Shown: piece after piece, positions 14,638 through 22,242 of the stretch
Position numbering within the stretch: position 1 is the stretch's first letter
Layout of the letters: the number at the start of each line of letters is the position of its first letter
Origin: a virus
DNA length: 42,454 nt
Strand: one strand, 5' to 3'
Virus record (IMG/VR): IMGVR_UViG_3300029267_003371
Coordinates: 1 to 42,454 of that record
Made by a program: the position numbers and the translations under genes
Notes under the pieces: generated by a model
What the model saw: only the letters and a program-made list of their open reading frames with translations
Databases searched by the model: none
Told to the model about the DNA's origin: nothing

Positions 14638-16298
14638 CAGATCCTCGCCGTCGCCTGAAATGACGATGCCAGGTCAGCGGCGACGCTGACGTGGCTGCTG
14701 ATGCTCGCCGACCCGTTGATGGCGCTGGCCATCCTCGCGGCGGTCGAGACGTCCGGGATGAGCGCTATTGCGCCGACCGTCGCCGCTCCCGCTGCTACAC
14801 CCACCGCCTCGGCCCTCGAGGCGCCCACGGCCTCGGCCGTCGAGGTCCCCACGCTGAGACCAGCCGGCCCGATCGCCGTGGATTGCGCCGCCGCGGTCGA
14901 CGTGCCCCCCGAGGCGCCCACGGCTGCCGCTGTCGAGGCGCCCACGGCTGCCGCTGTCGAGGTTCCGGCGCTCAGGCCATCCGATCCGCCGGCCTCAGAC
15001 TGCGCGGATGCCGTCGCAACTCCGGCCGAGCTCCCCGCCGCGGCCGCCGTCGAGGCACCCGTGGCCTCGGCCGTCGACGCCCCGTCAGAGCTGGCCGAGC
15101 TCGCCGCGGTGGACGTGCCAACCGCCCCAGCGCCGGCGGTGCCAGCCGAGGCACCATAGGCCGTGCTCTTGCCGACACCGACCGCCGCGGCGCCCGATGT
15201 GCCGTCGCTAGCGCCGTCGGCCTCGGCGGTAGACTCGCCCTCCGCCCCGGCCGTCGAGGTCCCCGCGCTGGCCCCGTCGCCCTCGCCGGTGGCGGCCCCG
15301 ACGGCCGCCGCACCGCTCCCCCCGTCGGAGGCGCCGGCAGCCTCGCCGGTGGCTGCACCCGTAGCAGCCGCGGTGCTCCCCCCGTCGCTCGTCCCGACTG
15401 CCTGAGATACGGGGGTCGTAGCGACGGCCTCGGCCGTCGACGTGCCGTCAGAGCTGCCCGCCGCCTCGGCCGTGGAGGCGCCCACGGCGGTGGCGTCGGA
15501 CGTTCCGTCGGAGGCCCCGTCGCCCTCCCCGGTCGACTCCCCGGTCGCCGCGGCGCCCGAGGTACCGTCGGCGCTACCGTCGGCCTCGGCCATCGAAGCG
15601 CCCGTCGCCGCCGCGCTGCTCGTGCCGTCGGAGGCTCCGGCTCCCTCGATAACCCACGACCCGACAGCCGCAGCCGTGCTCGTGCCGTCGCTAGCGCCGT
15701 CGGCCTCGGCGGTCGACTCGCCCTCCGCTCCGGCGGTCGACGTGCCGTCAGAGCTGCCGTCAGCCTCGGCGGTCGACTCGCCGTCGGCCGAGGCCGTCGA
15801 GGTCCCGTCAGAGGAGCCGGCCGCCTGGGTAGCTCCCCCATACTCGACGTTCCACTCGACGGCGCCGATCTCGCCCGAGTTCTTCTTGACCACCGTGAAG
15901 TAGACGTACGCCTCGACGGTCGAGCCGTCGGCGTTGTCGAGGCTCGAGGCGTCCCAGGTCGCAGAGATGATCTCCCCGGTCGTCGACGAGATCGTGCCGC
16001 TAGCGATTTCGCCCTTGTCGCTGCCGTCGTCGTACAGGTGCACCGAATACGACGGATCGCTACCGCCCGGATTGTCGTCTCGCCGCACCCACCATCGGAA
16101 CTCCTGTAGCCCCGCCCCGGTGGAAGGGTCCCCCGTCGGCGAGGGAAACGACACCCGCACCATGGTGTCATTCTGCGCCGACGTGGCCGTCAGCCAGTTC
16201 GCATCCGGGCTGTCCGGGTCGTCGTCGATGTCGCCGACGGTGCCCGATAGGTTCGTGCTCGCGAGGATCGCGTCGGGCGACTGGCGCTCCGTCGCCAC
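14637..16298 (-). CDS. Fibre-like protein with ~17 copies of a 20-residue Ala/Ser/Gly/Asp repeat
   Basis: A 553-aa protein. Residues 1-160 form a beta-rich head (FRWWVRRDDNPGGSDPSYSV, YVYFTVVKKNSGEIGAVEWN) like a phage appendage or lectin-type domain. Residues about 162-510 are a near-perfect 20-residue repeat with consensus ASDGTSTAAAVGASTAEADG. Residues 511-553 form a short helical cap. The composition (Ala, Ser, Gly, Thr, Asp; almost no aromatics) suggests an extended beta-solenoid or rod, so the protein is probably a tail fibre or adhesin shaft. The start is GTG at 16298. The repeat could expand or contract by recombination. No close family recognised. Confidence 0.72.
   Translation of the reverse strand: MATERQSPDAILASTNLSGTVGDIDDDPDSPDANWLTATSAQNDTMVRVSFPSPTGDPSTGAGLQEFRWWVRRDDNPGGSDPSYSVHLYDDGSDKGEIASGTISSTTGEIISATWDASSLDNADGSTVEAYVYFTVVKKNSGEIGAVEWNVEYGGATQAAGSSDGTSTASADGESTAEADGSSDGTSTAGAEGESTAEADGASDGTSTAAAVGSWVIEGAGASDGTSSAAATGASMAEADGSADGTSGAAATGESTGEGDGASDGTSDATAVGASTAEAAGSSDGTSTAEAVATTPVSQAVGTSDGGSTAAATGAATGEAAGASDGGSGAAAVGAATGEGDGASAGTSTAGAEGESTAEADGASDGTSGAAAVGVGKSTAYGASAGTAGAGAVGTSTAASSASSDGASTAEATGASTAAAAGSSAGVATASAQSEAGGSDGLSAGTSTAAAVGASTAAAVGASGGTSTAAAQSTAIGPAGLSVGTSTAEAVGASRAEAVGVAAGAATVGAIALIPDVSTAARMASAINGSASISSHVSVAADLASSFQATARI
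14769..15815 (-). repeat. Tandem ~60-bp repeat inside the fibre gene
   Basis: About 17 in-frame units of 60 bases encode the 20-residue consensus ASDGTSTAAAVGASTAEADG. Units diverge mainly at positions 9-13 and 16-20, while the DGTS core is nearly invariant. Two or three units are interrupted (for example around ATTPVSQAVG and GVGKSTAYG), which shows past slippage or substitution. Confidence 0.8.
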
Positions 16299-16302
16299 GA
16301 CA

Positions 16303-16740
16303 TCAGTCCTCGGTGATGGCCGTCGCCGTCGTCAGCTCGGGGGTGACCCCATCCCCACACACGATGTTCGGCGTGATGGCCCCGGCATAGAGCAGCTTCC
16401 CCGCGCCGCTCGCCGCCGTTCCCACGCCGAAGTGCGTCGCCGTCCCGCTGCCGCCGGTGCCCGTGGGGAAGGTCACCGCGGCGGCGGGGCTGACGGAGCT
16501 CCCGGTCCGCGTGAAGCCCGCGCCGCGAGCCACCGCGACGCGCGCATAGGACGTGTAGCCGATCTCGCTTGAGGTCTGGTCGCCCGCGTCCGTCGGATCG
16601 GCCGTGTGGAGCGAAAAGTACAGGTTCCCGGCGGAGGCGCTCCCGAGCAGCCCGCCGCTGTCCCCCACCTCGGTGAAATCGACGTTTTTGAAGAGCAGAT
16701 CGATCAGCCCCTGCTCCCATGTGTCACTTTTCCCAGCCAT
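16303..16740 (-). CDS. Phage tail-fibre-like structural protein
   Basis: A 145-aa protein matching a widespread phage virion family by its signature blocks: LIDLLFKNVDFTEVGDSGGL near the start, NLYFSLHTADPTDAGDQTSS followed by YARVAVARGAGF in the middle, and VTFPTGTGG...ATHFGVGTAASGAGKLLYAG toward the end. Members sit in fibre clusters of phages and are annotated as tail fibre proteins without a proven mechanism. It starts at ATG 16740 and ends four bases before the repeat fibre gene. The role in host recognition is inferred from neighbours. Confidence 0.8.
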   Translation of the reverse strand: MAGKSDTWEQGLIDLLFKNVDFTEVGDSGGLLGSASAGNLYFSLHTADPTDAGDQTSSEIGYTSYARVAVARGAGFTRTGSSVSPAAAVTFPTGTGGSGTATHFGVGTAASGAGKLLYAGAITPNIVCGDGVTPELTTATAITED

Positions 16741-16771
16741 CTCTCTACCCTCCGGCGCTCAGATGCGCCTG

Positions 16772-17638
16772 CTACAGCGTCCAGTCCCAGGCCCGCTGGG
16801 CCTCGGCCCAGTCGTGATCCGTGACCTCCCCGTCCGGCGGGGTGTTCGGGCTCGACATGATGGAGCCCAGGTCCACGCTCTCCGGGTCATCGTCGAGGCC
16901 CAGCACGCCGTGGCCGAGCTCGTGCCGCAGGTGGTGCGGCTCGGAGTAACCGACCTGAACCACGACATCAGCGGCGAGGATGGCGCCGCTCTCGGCGATC
17001 TCCACGGTGGTGTAGCCCCCGGAGTCGGGGGCCGTCGTGCCGTCCATGACGTGGACCACCCCCAGGCCCTCGTCGACGAGCTCCGCCCAGATGATCGTCG
17101 CGACGCAGATGCCCGCGCCGAACTCGCAGGGCCGCGGGGCGGACGCCTGCCCGTTCAGCCAGTCGACCGCATCGAGGGTCTCCTCGAGCACCTCGGGCTC
17201 GGCCGAGACGGGGACAGGGTACGCGGCGGCGTGGGTCTCGACGCCCCGGATGATCATGAGGCCGCGATCCTCGGGATCGCATCCTCCGAGCGCCAGAATC
17301 GCCCCGAGAGCCGCGAGGAGCCCGAGCAGGCCCCCGAGACCCGAGGGCAGAAGCCGCTTGAAGAGGAGCGCGTAGAACCCCGCCGAGAGCAGAAAACCGC
17401 CGAAGCAGGCGATCACCCCGTGCCACCAGATGGTGCCGAGGGCCCAGGCCGTCCCCATGACGGCCAGCCCCCCGGAGAGCATGCTGGTCAGCTCGCGCGT
17501 CTTGGTCCCCAGTCTCGGCTCGACGCCGGACCGGAAGACCGCGAGCGCGAAGAGGAGGACGACCCCGGCGATCGGCCAGGACTCCCCCGACTCGATCGCC
17601 GCGATCATGGACTGGTACTCGAAAGCGGACGGATCCAT
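16772..17638 (-). CDS. Membrane-embedded putative metzincin metalloprotease, lysis region
   Basis: A 288-aa protein with two parts. Residues 22-118 are strongly hydrophobic: about three TM segments (WPIAGVVLLFALAVF; MLSGGLAVMGTAWALG; WHGVIACFGGFLLSAGFYAL), then KRLLPSG and a lipoprotein-like stretch ending LALGGC with Cys120. The C-terminal domain carries HELGHGVLGLDDD (His239, Glu240, His243) followed by GSIMSSP, a Met-turn-like motif, as in matrixin-type zinc proteases. One extra residue lies before the usual Gly-x-x-His/Asp position. The start at 17638 has AGGAG upstream. I see no internal start with a ribosome site that would split it. It could be a holin-protease fusion that attacks envelope proteins at lysis; this is inferred. 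Confidence 0.7.
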   Translation of the reverse strand: MDPSAFEYQSMIAAIESGESWPIAGVVLLFALAVFRSGVEPRLGTKTRELTSMLSGGLAVMGTAWALGTIWWHGVIACFGGFLLSAGFYALLFKRLLPSGLGGLLGLLAALGAILALGGCDPEDRGLMIIRGVETHAAAYPVPVSAEPEVLEETLDAVDWLNGQASAPRPCEFGAGICVATIIWAELVDEGLGVVHVMDGTTAPDSGGYTTVEIAESGAILAADVVVQVGYSEPHHLRHELGHGVLGLDDDPESVDLGSIMSSPNTPPDGEVTDHDWAEAQRAWDWTL

Positions 17639-17642
17639 GGTC

Positions 17643-18104
17643 TCAGTCTCCTTCCACCGCCCCGGCGATGGCCGGGACGAGCAGGTGTGCGGCGTCGGCC
17701 GCGAGGGTGACGGCGCCCGGGACAGCGACGCCGAGATCGTCCTTGAGCCAGCGGACAAGGCGCCCGATGGCGTCGATGACCAGCTCGGCCCAGGCCCAGC
17801 CCCCGCGTTCGGTCGCGTGCTGGGCATCGCGGACCAGGGCGCGGCCGAGCTCGACCACGCCTTGCATCGCGTCGAGGCCCGCGTCGATGTCCTCCCGGTC
17901 CTTGTCGGTCAGCTCCAGGTCCTCCCGCGTGAGGATCGGCCGGAGCGCCTCGAGGGCGTCCTCGGCGGCGTCCAGGGCCCCGGGGAGGGCCTCGAGGGCC
18001 TCGACCACCTGCGGGCTCGGCTGTGTGCCGGAGCAGCTCGGCGCCAGCATGGCGCCCACGACGAGCGCGACGATCATCGCCGCGGCGGTTCCTGCGGTTC
18101 TCAT
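17643..18104 (-). CDS. Lipoprotein, possible outer spanin-like partner
   Basis: A 153-aa lipoprotein. MRTAGTAAAMIVALVVGAML is followed by APSC, giving Cys24 as the lipid-modified residue. After a Ser/Pro-rich linker the protein is mostly helical (VVEALEALPGALDAAEDALE) and ends in an amphipathic or weakly hydrophobic helix pair (WAELVIDAIGRLVRWLKDDL; GAVTLAADAAHLLVPAIAGA). It starts by ATGA overlap with a TM/coiled-coil gene. That arrangement resembles Rz/Rz1-type pairs, but this lipoprotein is longer and lacks the short Pro-rich form, so the assignment is tentative. Confidence 0.65.
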   Translation of the reverse strand: MRTAGTAAAMIVALVVGAMLAPSCSGTQPSPQVVEALEALPGALDAAEDALEALRPILTREDLELTDKDREDIDAGLDAMQGVVELGRALVRDAQHATERGGWAWAELVIDAIGRLVRWLKDDLGVAVPGAVTLAADAAHLLVPAIAGAVEGD

Positions 18105-18454
18105 CGGTCCCTCCTGTCCTCGAGTCGCCCGAGGCGCCGGTCTATCGACTGGAGCGTCCCCTCGACCCTCCCCCACCGCTCCGCCGCCAGCTTCGTCGCC
18201 TCAGCCTGTTGCGCGGCGAGCCGCTGGCGCTCGTCGCTGGCGGCCTGTGCCGCCTCGCCCTGCGTCCTCACGCGCTCCTCCGCCACGGCCGACCTCGCAC
18301 AGGCGGTCGCCGCCGTCGCCCCGATGGGCACGAGCGCGGCGAGCGCAGCGCCGATGAGCACCGGCGCCCAGCGCCGCCACCACCTCGCCCCCCGCCACGC
18401 CTCGCAGGTGAGGCAGGCGGCCGAGGGCGGGTCGCTGGCGCTCTTACGGCCCAC
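18101..18454 (-). CDS. Single-TM coiled-coil protein, possible inner spanin-like partner
   Basis: A 117-aa membrane protein. A basic N-terminus (RGARWWRRW) is followed by one TM helix (PVLIGAALAALVPIGATAAT, residues 31-50) and a continuous C-terminal coiled coil (residues 58-117, AAQAASDERQRLAAQQAEAT and LAAERWGRVEGTLQSIDRRL). This N-in, one-TM, periplasmic-coil layout is that of inner spanins. It is coupled by ATGA to the lipoprotein downstream. CLTC near the N-terminus adds two Cys. The start is GTG at 18454, overlapping the upstream stop by 11 bases. A holin or tail chaperone cannot be excluded. Confidence 0.6.
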   Translation of the reverse strand: MGRKSASDPPSAACLTCEAWRGARWWRRWAPVLIGAALAALVPIGATAATACARSAVAEERVRTQGEAAQAASDERQRLAAQQAEATKLAAERWGRVEGTLQSIDRRLGRLEDRRDR

Positions 18455-18872
18455 CGCGTTCCACCTCGCCGAGCTCGCCGGGCTCGGCCGAGCCCACGGG
18501 GAGCCCGGTCTTCAGGTCGAGGGGAGCGAGGCGCCCCCCGTCGGCGACGGTGCAATCGGGCATGCCGGCGGGGACCACCCGGAGGGCGCGCTTCCCTCGG
18601 AGCGGGTGCGTCGCCGGGAGGTCGTCGCGGATGGGCACGTCGTCGGGCCCGAGCAGGCGTGGGTCATCCTCGGGCACGGCGTCGGGGGGGCAGAACACAA
18701 CCTGTTCGGCGCCCTTGACGGGCTCCTCGGTCGGCACCCAGTCGAAGCGCTCCTCGAGACCCTCGGGGGTGAGGCGCGGGAAAAGCTGGACAGGGCCGAG
18801 TCCGCCGGTCTCCGGGTCAATGGCCTGGCCGAGGGATTCTGTCTCCACGATGCGGGCGCGGATCGCGATCAT
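18444..18872 (-). CDS. Small unknown virion-region protein
   Basis: A 142-aa acidic protein beginning MIAIRARIVETESLGQAIDP. The start at 18872 is chosen because it forms an ATGA overlap with the stop of the LamG-like gene; an in-frame ATG at 18893 would overlap more. Pro- and Asp-rich loops (VFCPPDAVPEDDPRLLGPDD) and short strands suggest a small appendage or chaperone protein for the adhesin encoded just upstream. No family recognised. Confidence 0.55.
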   Translation of the reverse strand: MIAIRARIVETESLGQAIDPETGGLGPVQLFPRLTPEGLEERFDWVPTEEPVKGAEQVVFCPPDAVPEDDPRLLGPDDVPIRDDLPATHPLRGKRALRVVPAGMPDCTVADGGRLAPLDLKTGLPVGSAEPGELGEVERGGP

Positions 18873-20704
18873 GGTCCGTACCTCCGGAAGCATCGAAGGT
18901 TGTCGATACTCACCTCTGCGAGGCTGGCTTGGGCGAGGAGGGCACCCGAGCCAATATACTGACCGTCATAGGGCTGGGTGACAGTCTCGGGGGCGTGTCC
19001 TTCCCACCACACGATCTGCTGGGGCCCCCAACCTACGCGGACGTGCATCCTCGACCCGTCGACGGGGTTGGCGCCGGCGGTGAAGCGACATGCGGTTGTG
19101 CCGTCGGAGCTGGCCGGCTGTCCGTCGCCGGTGTCCATCATCAAGGGGCCGTACCCTCCGCCGCTCGCGTGGATGAGGACATGGTTGTAGGAGCCGGCCT
19201 CGCCGCCGCTCCATCCCATCGGCGTGACCCCGGCCTCGATGCCTCCCTGAGCGTCCCAGCCGGTCCAGGGGGTGGTGAGACTCTCCCCAGGGCGAGCCGC
19301 GCCGGCGCCGGTCGCCCAACTCGGGATCGTCGATGTACAACGGACGCCCTCTTCGAGCTGCTCGGCAATGGCCAGGATTGTGTCCCCCGCGTCGCAGTCG
19401 AGGGCGAAGACCTCGTCCGTGTCGCCGGGCGTCTTGTCTGGCACCTCGAAGCGCTGCCACGAGGTCGTAAGCGTCGCGGTGTACCAGTTGGTGAATCCCC
19501 CGCCGGAGGCGTCCCGGACGCCGATGTCCACGCTCTCGCCACCGACGGTGCCACGAAGGAGGACGCTCGCCGCGTGCTTGTTCGTGTTGCCGGTCGCCGC
19601 CCCCCCGTACATTACTTGGTCGCCGCCACCGGGGGCGAAACGGTGGACGTTTGGACCCCAGCAGTCGAAGCCGTCGGTCTTAAGCTGGGTGGAGTCGTCG
19701 ACCACATCGAGGGTCCCGCCAGTCGCGGACCAGCCCGTCGCATCGGCCGGGTTGACGTTGCGGTAGCACTTGTTCGTGCGGCCCGGCGCGAGGCGGATGC
19801 CAGACTCCCCGCCACTCTTGCGGTCTCCCGCGCGGGGAAGCCCCGAGCTTGCGAGGTGCTCCCGCCCGTTTCGATCCGCCCAGCTTGCCGCGCTCGGCCG
19901 CGCAAAGGTCGGCAGCCCGAGCACGCGCCCGCCGCTCTTCGGGTAGATGCCGAGGCCGCGGGCGGTCAGGTCGAAGACCCGGCGGGCGGAGTCGGCGAGC
20001 CATGCGTCGGCAAGGCCGGCGCCGGTCTGCCACGTCGCCCAGGCCATCCCCCCGTGCATCTTGGTGCCAGCGTCGGTGGCAGCCATGAGACCGAGTCCGC
20101 TGTCCGCTCCTAGATCGCCGGAGGGGGTGGCGACTGACGTGGACGCGATGCCATTTTGGTAGAGCGTCGTGTTGCCGTCGCGGTCAACGACGAGGACGAA
20201 TAGCGACCACCCGCCCAAGGCTGGGGCCAGACCGCCGGTGTTGACCTGGCTGTCACCGGAAACGTACCCGTAGATGTTCCCGCCGACGTAGGCTAGCCAG
20301 ATGCCTTTCCCCGCCGTGGGGCGGGTGCTGATGGGGCGCTCGTAGTTCGTTATCCCGGCGCCCACCTTGCAGAGCGCAGCGACGATGACATCCTCTCCGG
20401 CTGCGGGGTCCATGGATGTGCCGGTCTCAGTGCGACAGGTCGCCCCGTCGTGCTCCTCGCAGGTCACGGCAGTCGCGTCCTCGAGCTGCCACGGCGTCGG
20501 CTCGCCGCTCGCGGGGGAGCCGGTCGCGGTGAGTGTCGGGCCGATCGTCGGGGTGTTGCCGTCGCCGTCCACCCAGAGGAAGTCCGGCACGCCGAAGAAC
20601 TTGGGGATGTCGACGCGAGCGTCGAAGACCGAGTCGAGCGGGAGGTCGTAGAGGGGCCGCTCGCCCCCCGCAGCGCGACCATGCCGGTACAGCCCGCGGC
20701 GCAT
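18869..20704 (-). CDS. Large tail adhesin with LamG/concanavalin-like domain
   Basis: A 611-aa protein. Residues about 60-235 read as a concanavalin A/LamG-type sandwich (TARGLGI boundary at the end; key strands ISTRPTAGKGIWLAYVGGNI, WSLFVLVVDRDGNTTLYQNG, GLGLMAATDAGTKMHGGMAW). The middle contains KSGGESGIRLAPGRTNKCYR and a carbohydrate-binding-like block (DIGVRDASGGGFTNWYTATL). The C-terminal third repeats beta-rich segments ending VSIDNLRCFRRYGP. It is the largest of the fibre-region genes and probably binds cell-surface glycan. The start overlaps closely with the small protein before it. The domain assignment is by pattern only. Confidence 0.65.
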   Translation of the reverse strand: MRRGLYRHGRAAGGERPLYDLPLDSVFDARVDIPKFFGVPDFLWVDGDGNTPTIGPTLTATGSPASGEPTPWQLEDATAVTCEEHDGATCRTETGTSMDPAAGEDVIVAALCKVGAGITNYERPISTRPTAGKGIWLAYVGGNIYGYVSGDSQVNTGGLAPALGGWSLFVLVVDRDGNTTLYQNGIASTSVATPSGDLGADSGLGLMAATDAGTKMHGGMAWATWQTGAGLADAWLADSARRVFDLTARGLGIYPKSGGRVLGLPTFARPSAASWADRNGREHLASSGLPRAGDRKSGGESGIRLAPGRTNKCYRNVNPADATGWSATGGTLDVVDDSTQLKTDGFDCWGPNVHRFAPGGGDQVMYGGAATGNTNKHAASVLLRGTVGGESVDIGVRDASGGGFTNWYTATLTTSWQRFEVPDKTPGDTDEVFALDCDAGDTILAIAEQLEEGVRCTSTIPSWATGAGAARPGESLTTPWTGWDAQGGIEAGVTPMGWSGGEAGSYNHVLIHASGGGYGPLMMDTGDGQPASSDGTTACRFTAGANPVDGSRMHVRVGWGPQQIVWWEGHAPETVTQPYDGQYIGSGALLAQASLAEVSIDNLRCFRRYGP

Positions 20705-20705
20705 C

Positions 20706-21020
20706 TCAGCTCTTCCAGACCGCGCCGGCAGCGGCGTACTCGCTGCTCACCAGCGCGACGTGTGTCACGCCCTGCGGGATCGCGAAATCGTAGACCCCGG
20801 CCGGGAGCCGCACGCCGGCCGTGGTCGCCACCACCGACTCGTCGCCCGTCGCCAGGTAGCTCAGCTCCGTGATGGCCACCGTGACGTAATCGCCCTCCTC
20901 GAAGGGGCCGAAGGCCGCCGACGCCGCGATCAGGTGCGACCTGTCACCCGGGCCGGGCAGCAGTCGGACCGGGTACGCGTCCAGCGCCGTCTTGCGTCCC
21001 TCGTCTGAGATTCCGCTCAT
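20706..21020 (-). CDS. Small structural protein between two adhesins
   Basis: A 104-aa protein starting MSGISDEGRKTALDAYPVRL, with beta-rich content (YVTVAITELSYLATGDESVV; VYDFAIPQGVTHVALVSSEY). It lies between the propeller and the LamG-like genes and ends one base before the latter. It may be an adaptor that joins a receptor-binding protein to the baseplate. No family recognised. Confidence 0.55.
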   Translation of the reverse strand: MSGISDEGRKTALDAYPVRLLPGPGDRSHLIAASAAFGPFEEGDYVTVAITELSYLATGDESVVATTAGVRLPAGVYDFAIPQGVTHVALVSSEYAAAGAVWKS

Positions 21021-21029
21021 CTGATCCTC

Positions 21030-22238
21030 CTACTCCACCACCTGGTGACCGAAGAGCCCGCAGGCGCCCGGCGCCGGCTCGTCGCCGATGGTCACGAAGC
21101 GCCCGTCGCCGTAGGCGATGCCCGCCGACCAGGGGCCTCGGCCGGTCCCGGCGCCGGCGGCCACCCGTCGTTCGGGGTGGTCGACCCGCCGCCAGGTGAC
21201 CCCGCCGTCGCGCGTCACGAACATCTGCCGGATGCCCGCTCCGGCCCCGGGGGCCATGTCGATCGTCGCGACGAACGTCCCCTGGCCGTCGGCCGCGATC
21301 CGCACGTTCTGAGCTCCGACCGGGGTTGCGGCCCCGGGGAGCGCCCCGCCCGCCGTCCAGCTCTGCCCCTGGTTGTCGGAGTAGACGGTCCCGCCCGAGG
21401 CCCACATGATGCCGACCCAGCGACCGAGGAAGGCGTCGTAGGCGAGGGCCTGGATGGCGCCGCCGAGGCCGTGGGCCGCGGCGCTCCACGACGTCCCGTT
21501 CTGGCTCCGCGAGAGGTTCGTCGTCGTGCAGGCGAGAATCCACGGGTCGGACGTGTCCCGGTTCGCCTTCATGCTGACGATCTGCGCCGAGAGCCCCGAG
21601 GTCCTCGCCGTCCACGCCGAGCGGTCGGGGCTCGATTCGATCTCCCCCCCGTTGCCGCCGATGAGCCAGAGGCCCGAGGCCGGGTCGTATTCGACATGGC
21701 CCCAGAGCACGGCGCCCGTCGCGGGGCTTCGCGCCGTCCACCCGCCGTCCACGGCCGCGGCCTCGGCGAGCTGGCTCGCGGCGGAGTCGCTGACGGCGAC
21801 TCGAGCCCCGGCCCCGTCGGCCTCGACGTCGACGTAGCTTCCGCCGCCGCCCCAGGGGAAGCCCGAGGGCAGCGATCCGGCCTCGTCGCGCCAGTCGGTG
21901 CCCGCCCCGCCGGCGGCGAGCGGAGACCCGCCGACGCCCGCGTCGCAGGTGATGATGATGTCGCCAGCGCTGTTGATGGCGCTGAAGACGTGATCCGAGC
22001 CGTCGTGGCAGACGGCCCGCGGGATCGAGGTCCCGCCCCAGGTCGAGCCGGTCACGCCGGCGACGTCGGCGTCGTCCCAGCACCCGGCCCGGTCGACGAG
22101 GAGTCGGTCGAGAAGGTATCGCGTCCTGTCGGCGAGGTCCTGGCACGGGTCCTCGACGCTCGCGGCCGTGGCCGGGTCGCTCCCGACGGGGACCGTCACC
22201 GTCCGGAACTCGCTCGAATCGGTCAGATCCTTCGGCAT
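21030..22238 (-). CDS. Asp-box beta-propeller tail protein, receptor-binding candidate
   Basis: A 402-aa protein with BNR/Asp-box repeats S/T-x-D-x-G-x-T/S-W: S203PDRSAW, S245QNGTSW, S287DNQGQSW and T342RDGGVTW, spaced roughly 40-55 residues. Between them lie blade-like strands (LWLIGGNGGEIES, ILACTTTNLSRSQ, WVGIMWASGGTVYS). Residues 1-50 form a short helical region that may attach to the baseplate (CQDLADRTRYLLDRLLVDRA). It therefore looks like a sialidase-fold beta-propeller, without obvious catalytic residues, acting as a receptor-binding or virion-tip protein. The start is ATG at 22238. Confidence 0.72.
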   Translation of the reverse strand: MPKDLTDSSEFRTVTVPVGSDPATAASVEDPCQDLADRTRYLLDRLLVDRAGCWDDADVAGVTGSTWGGTSIPRAVCHDGSDHVFSAINSAGDIIITCDAGVGGSPLAAGGAGTDWRDEAGSLPSGFPWGGGGSYVDVEADGAGARVAVSDSAASQLAEAAAVDGGWTARSPATGAVLWGHVEYDPASGLWLIGGNGGEIESSPDRSAWTARTSGLSAQIVSMKANRDTSDPWILACTTTNLSRSQNGTSWSAAAHGLGGAIQALAYDAFLGRWVGIMWASGGTVYSDNQGQSWTAGGALPGAATPVGAQNVRIAADGQGTFVATIDMAPGAGAGIRQMFVTRDGGVTWRRVDHPERRVAAGAGTGRGPWSAGIAYGDGRFVTIGDEPAPGACGLFGHQVVE

Positions 22239-22242
22239 CTCC

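Noticed and set aside
14769-15815. CRISPR-like periodic repeats
   Set aside because: The units are contiguous, in-frame and diverge within codons; there are no unique spacers and no cas genes.
14691-16109. Plus-strand frames across the repeat gene that also look repetitive
   Set aside because: The repeat is read more sensibly on the minus strand, where it continues a folded head domain and fits the operon; the plus frames merely mirror the 60-base period.
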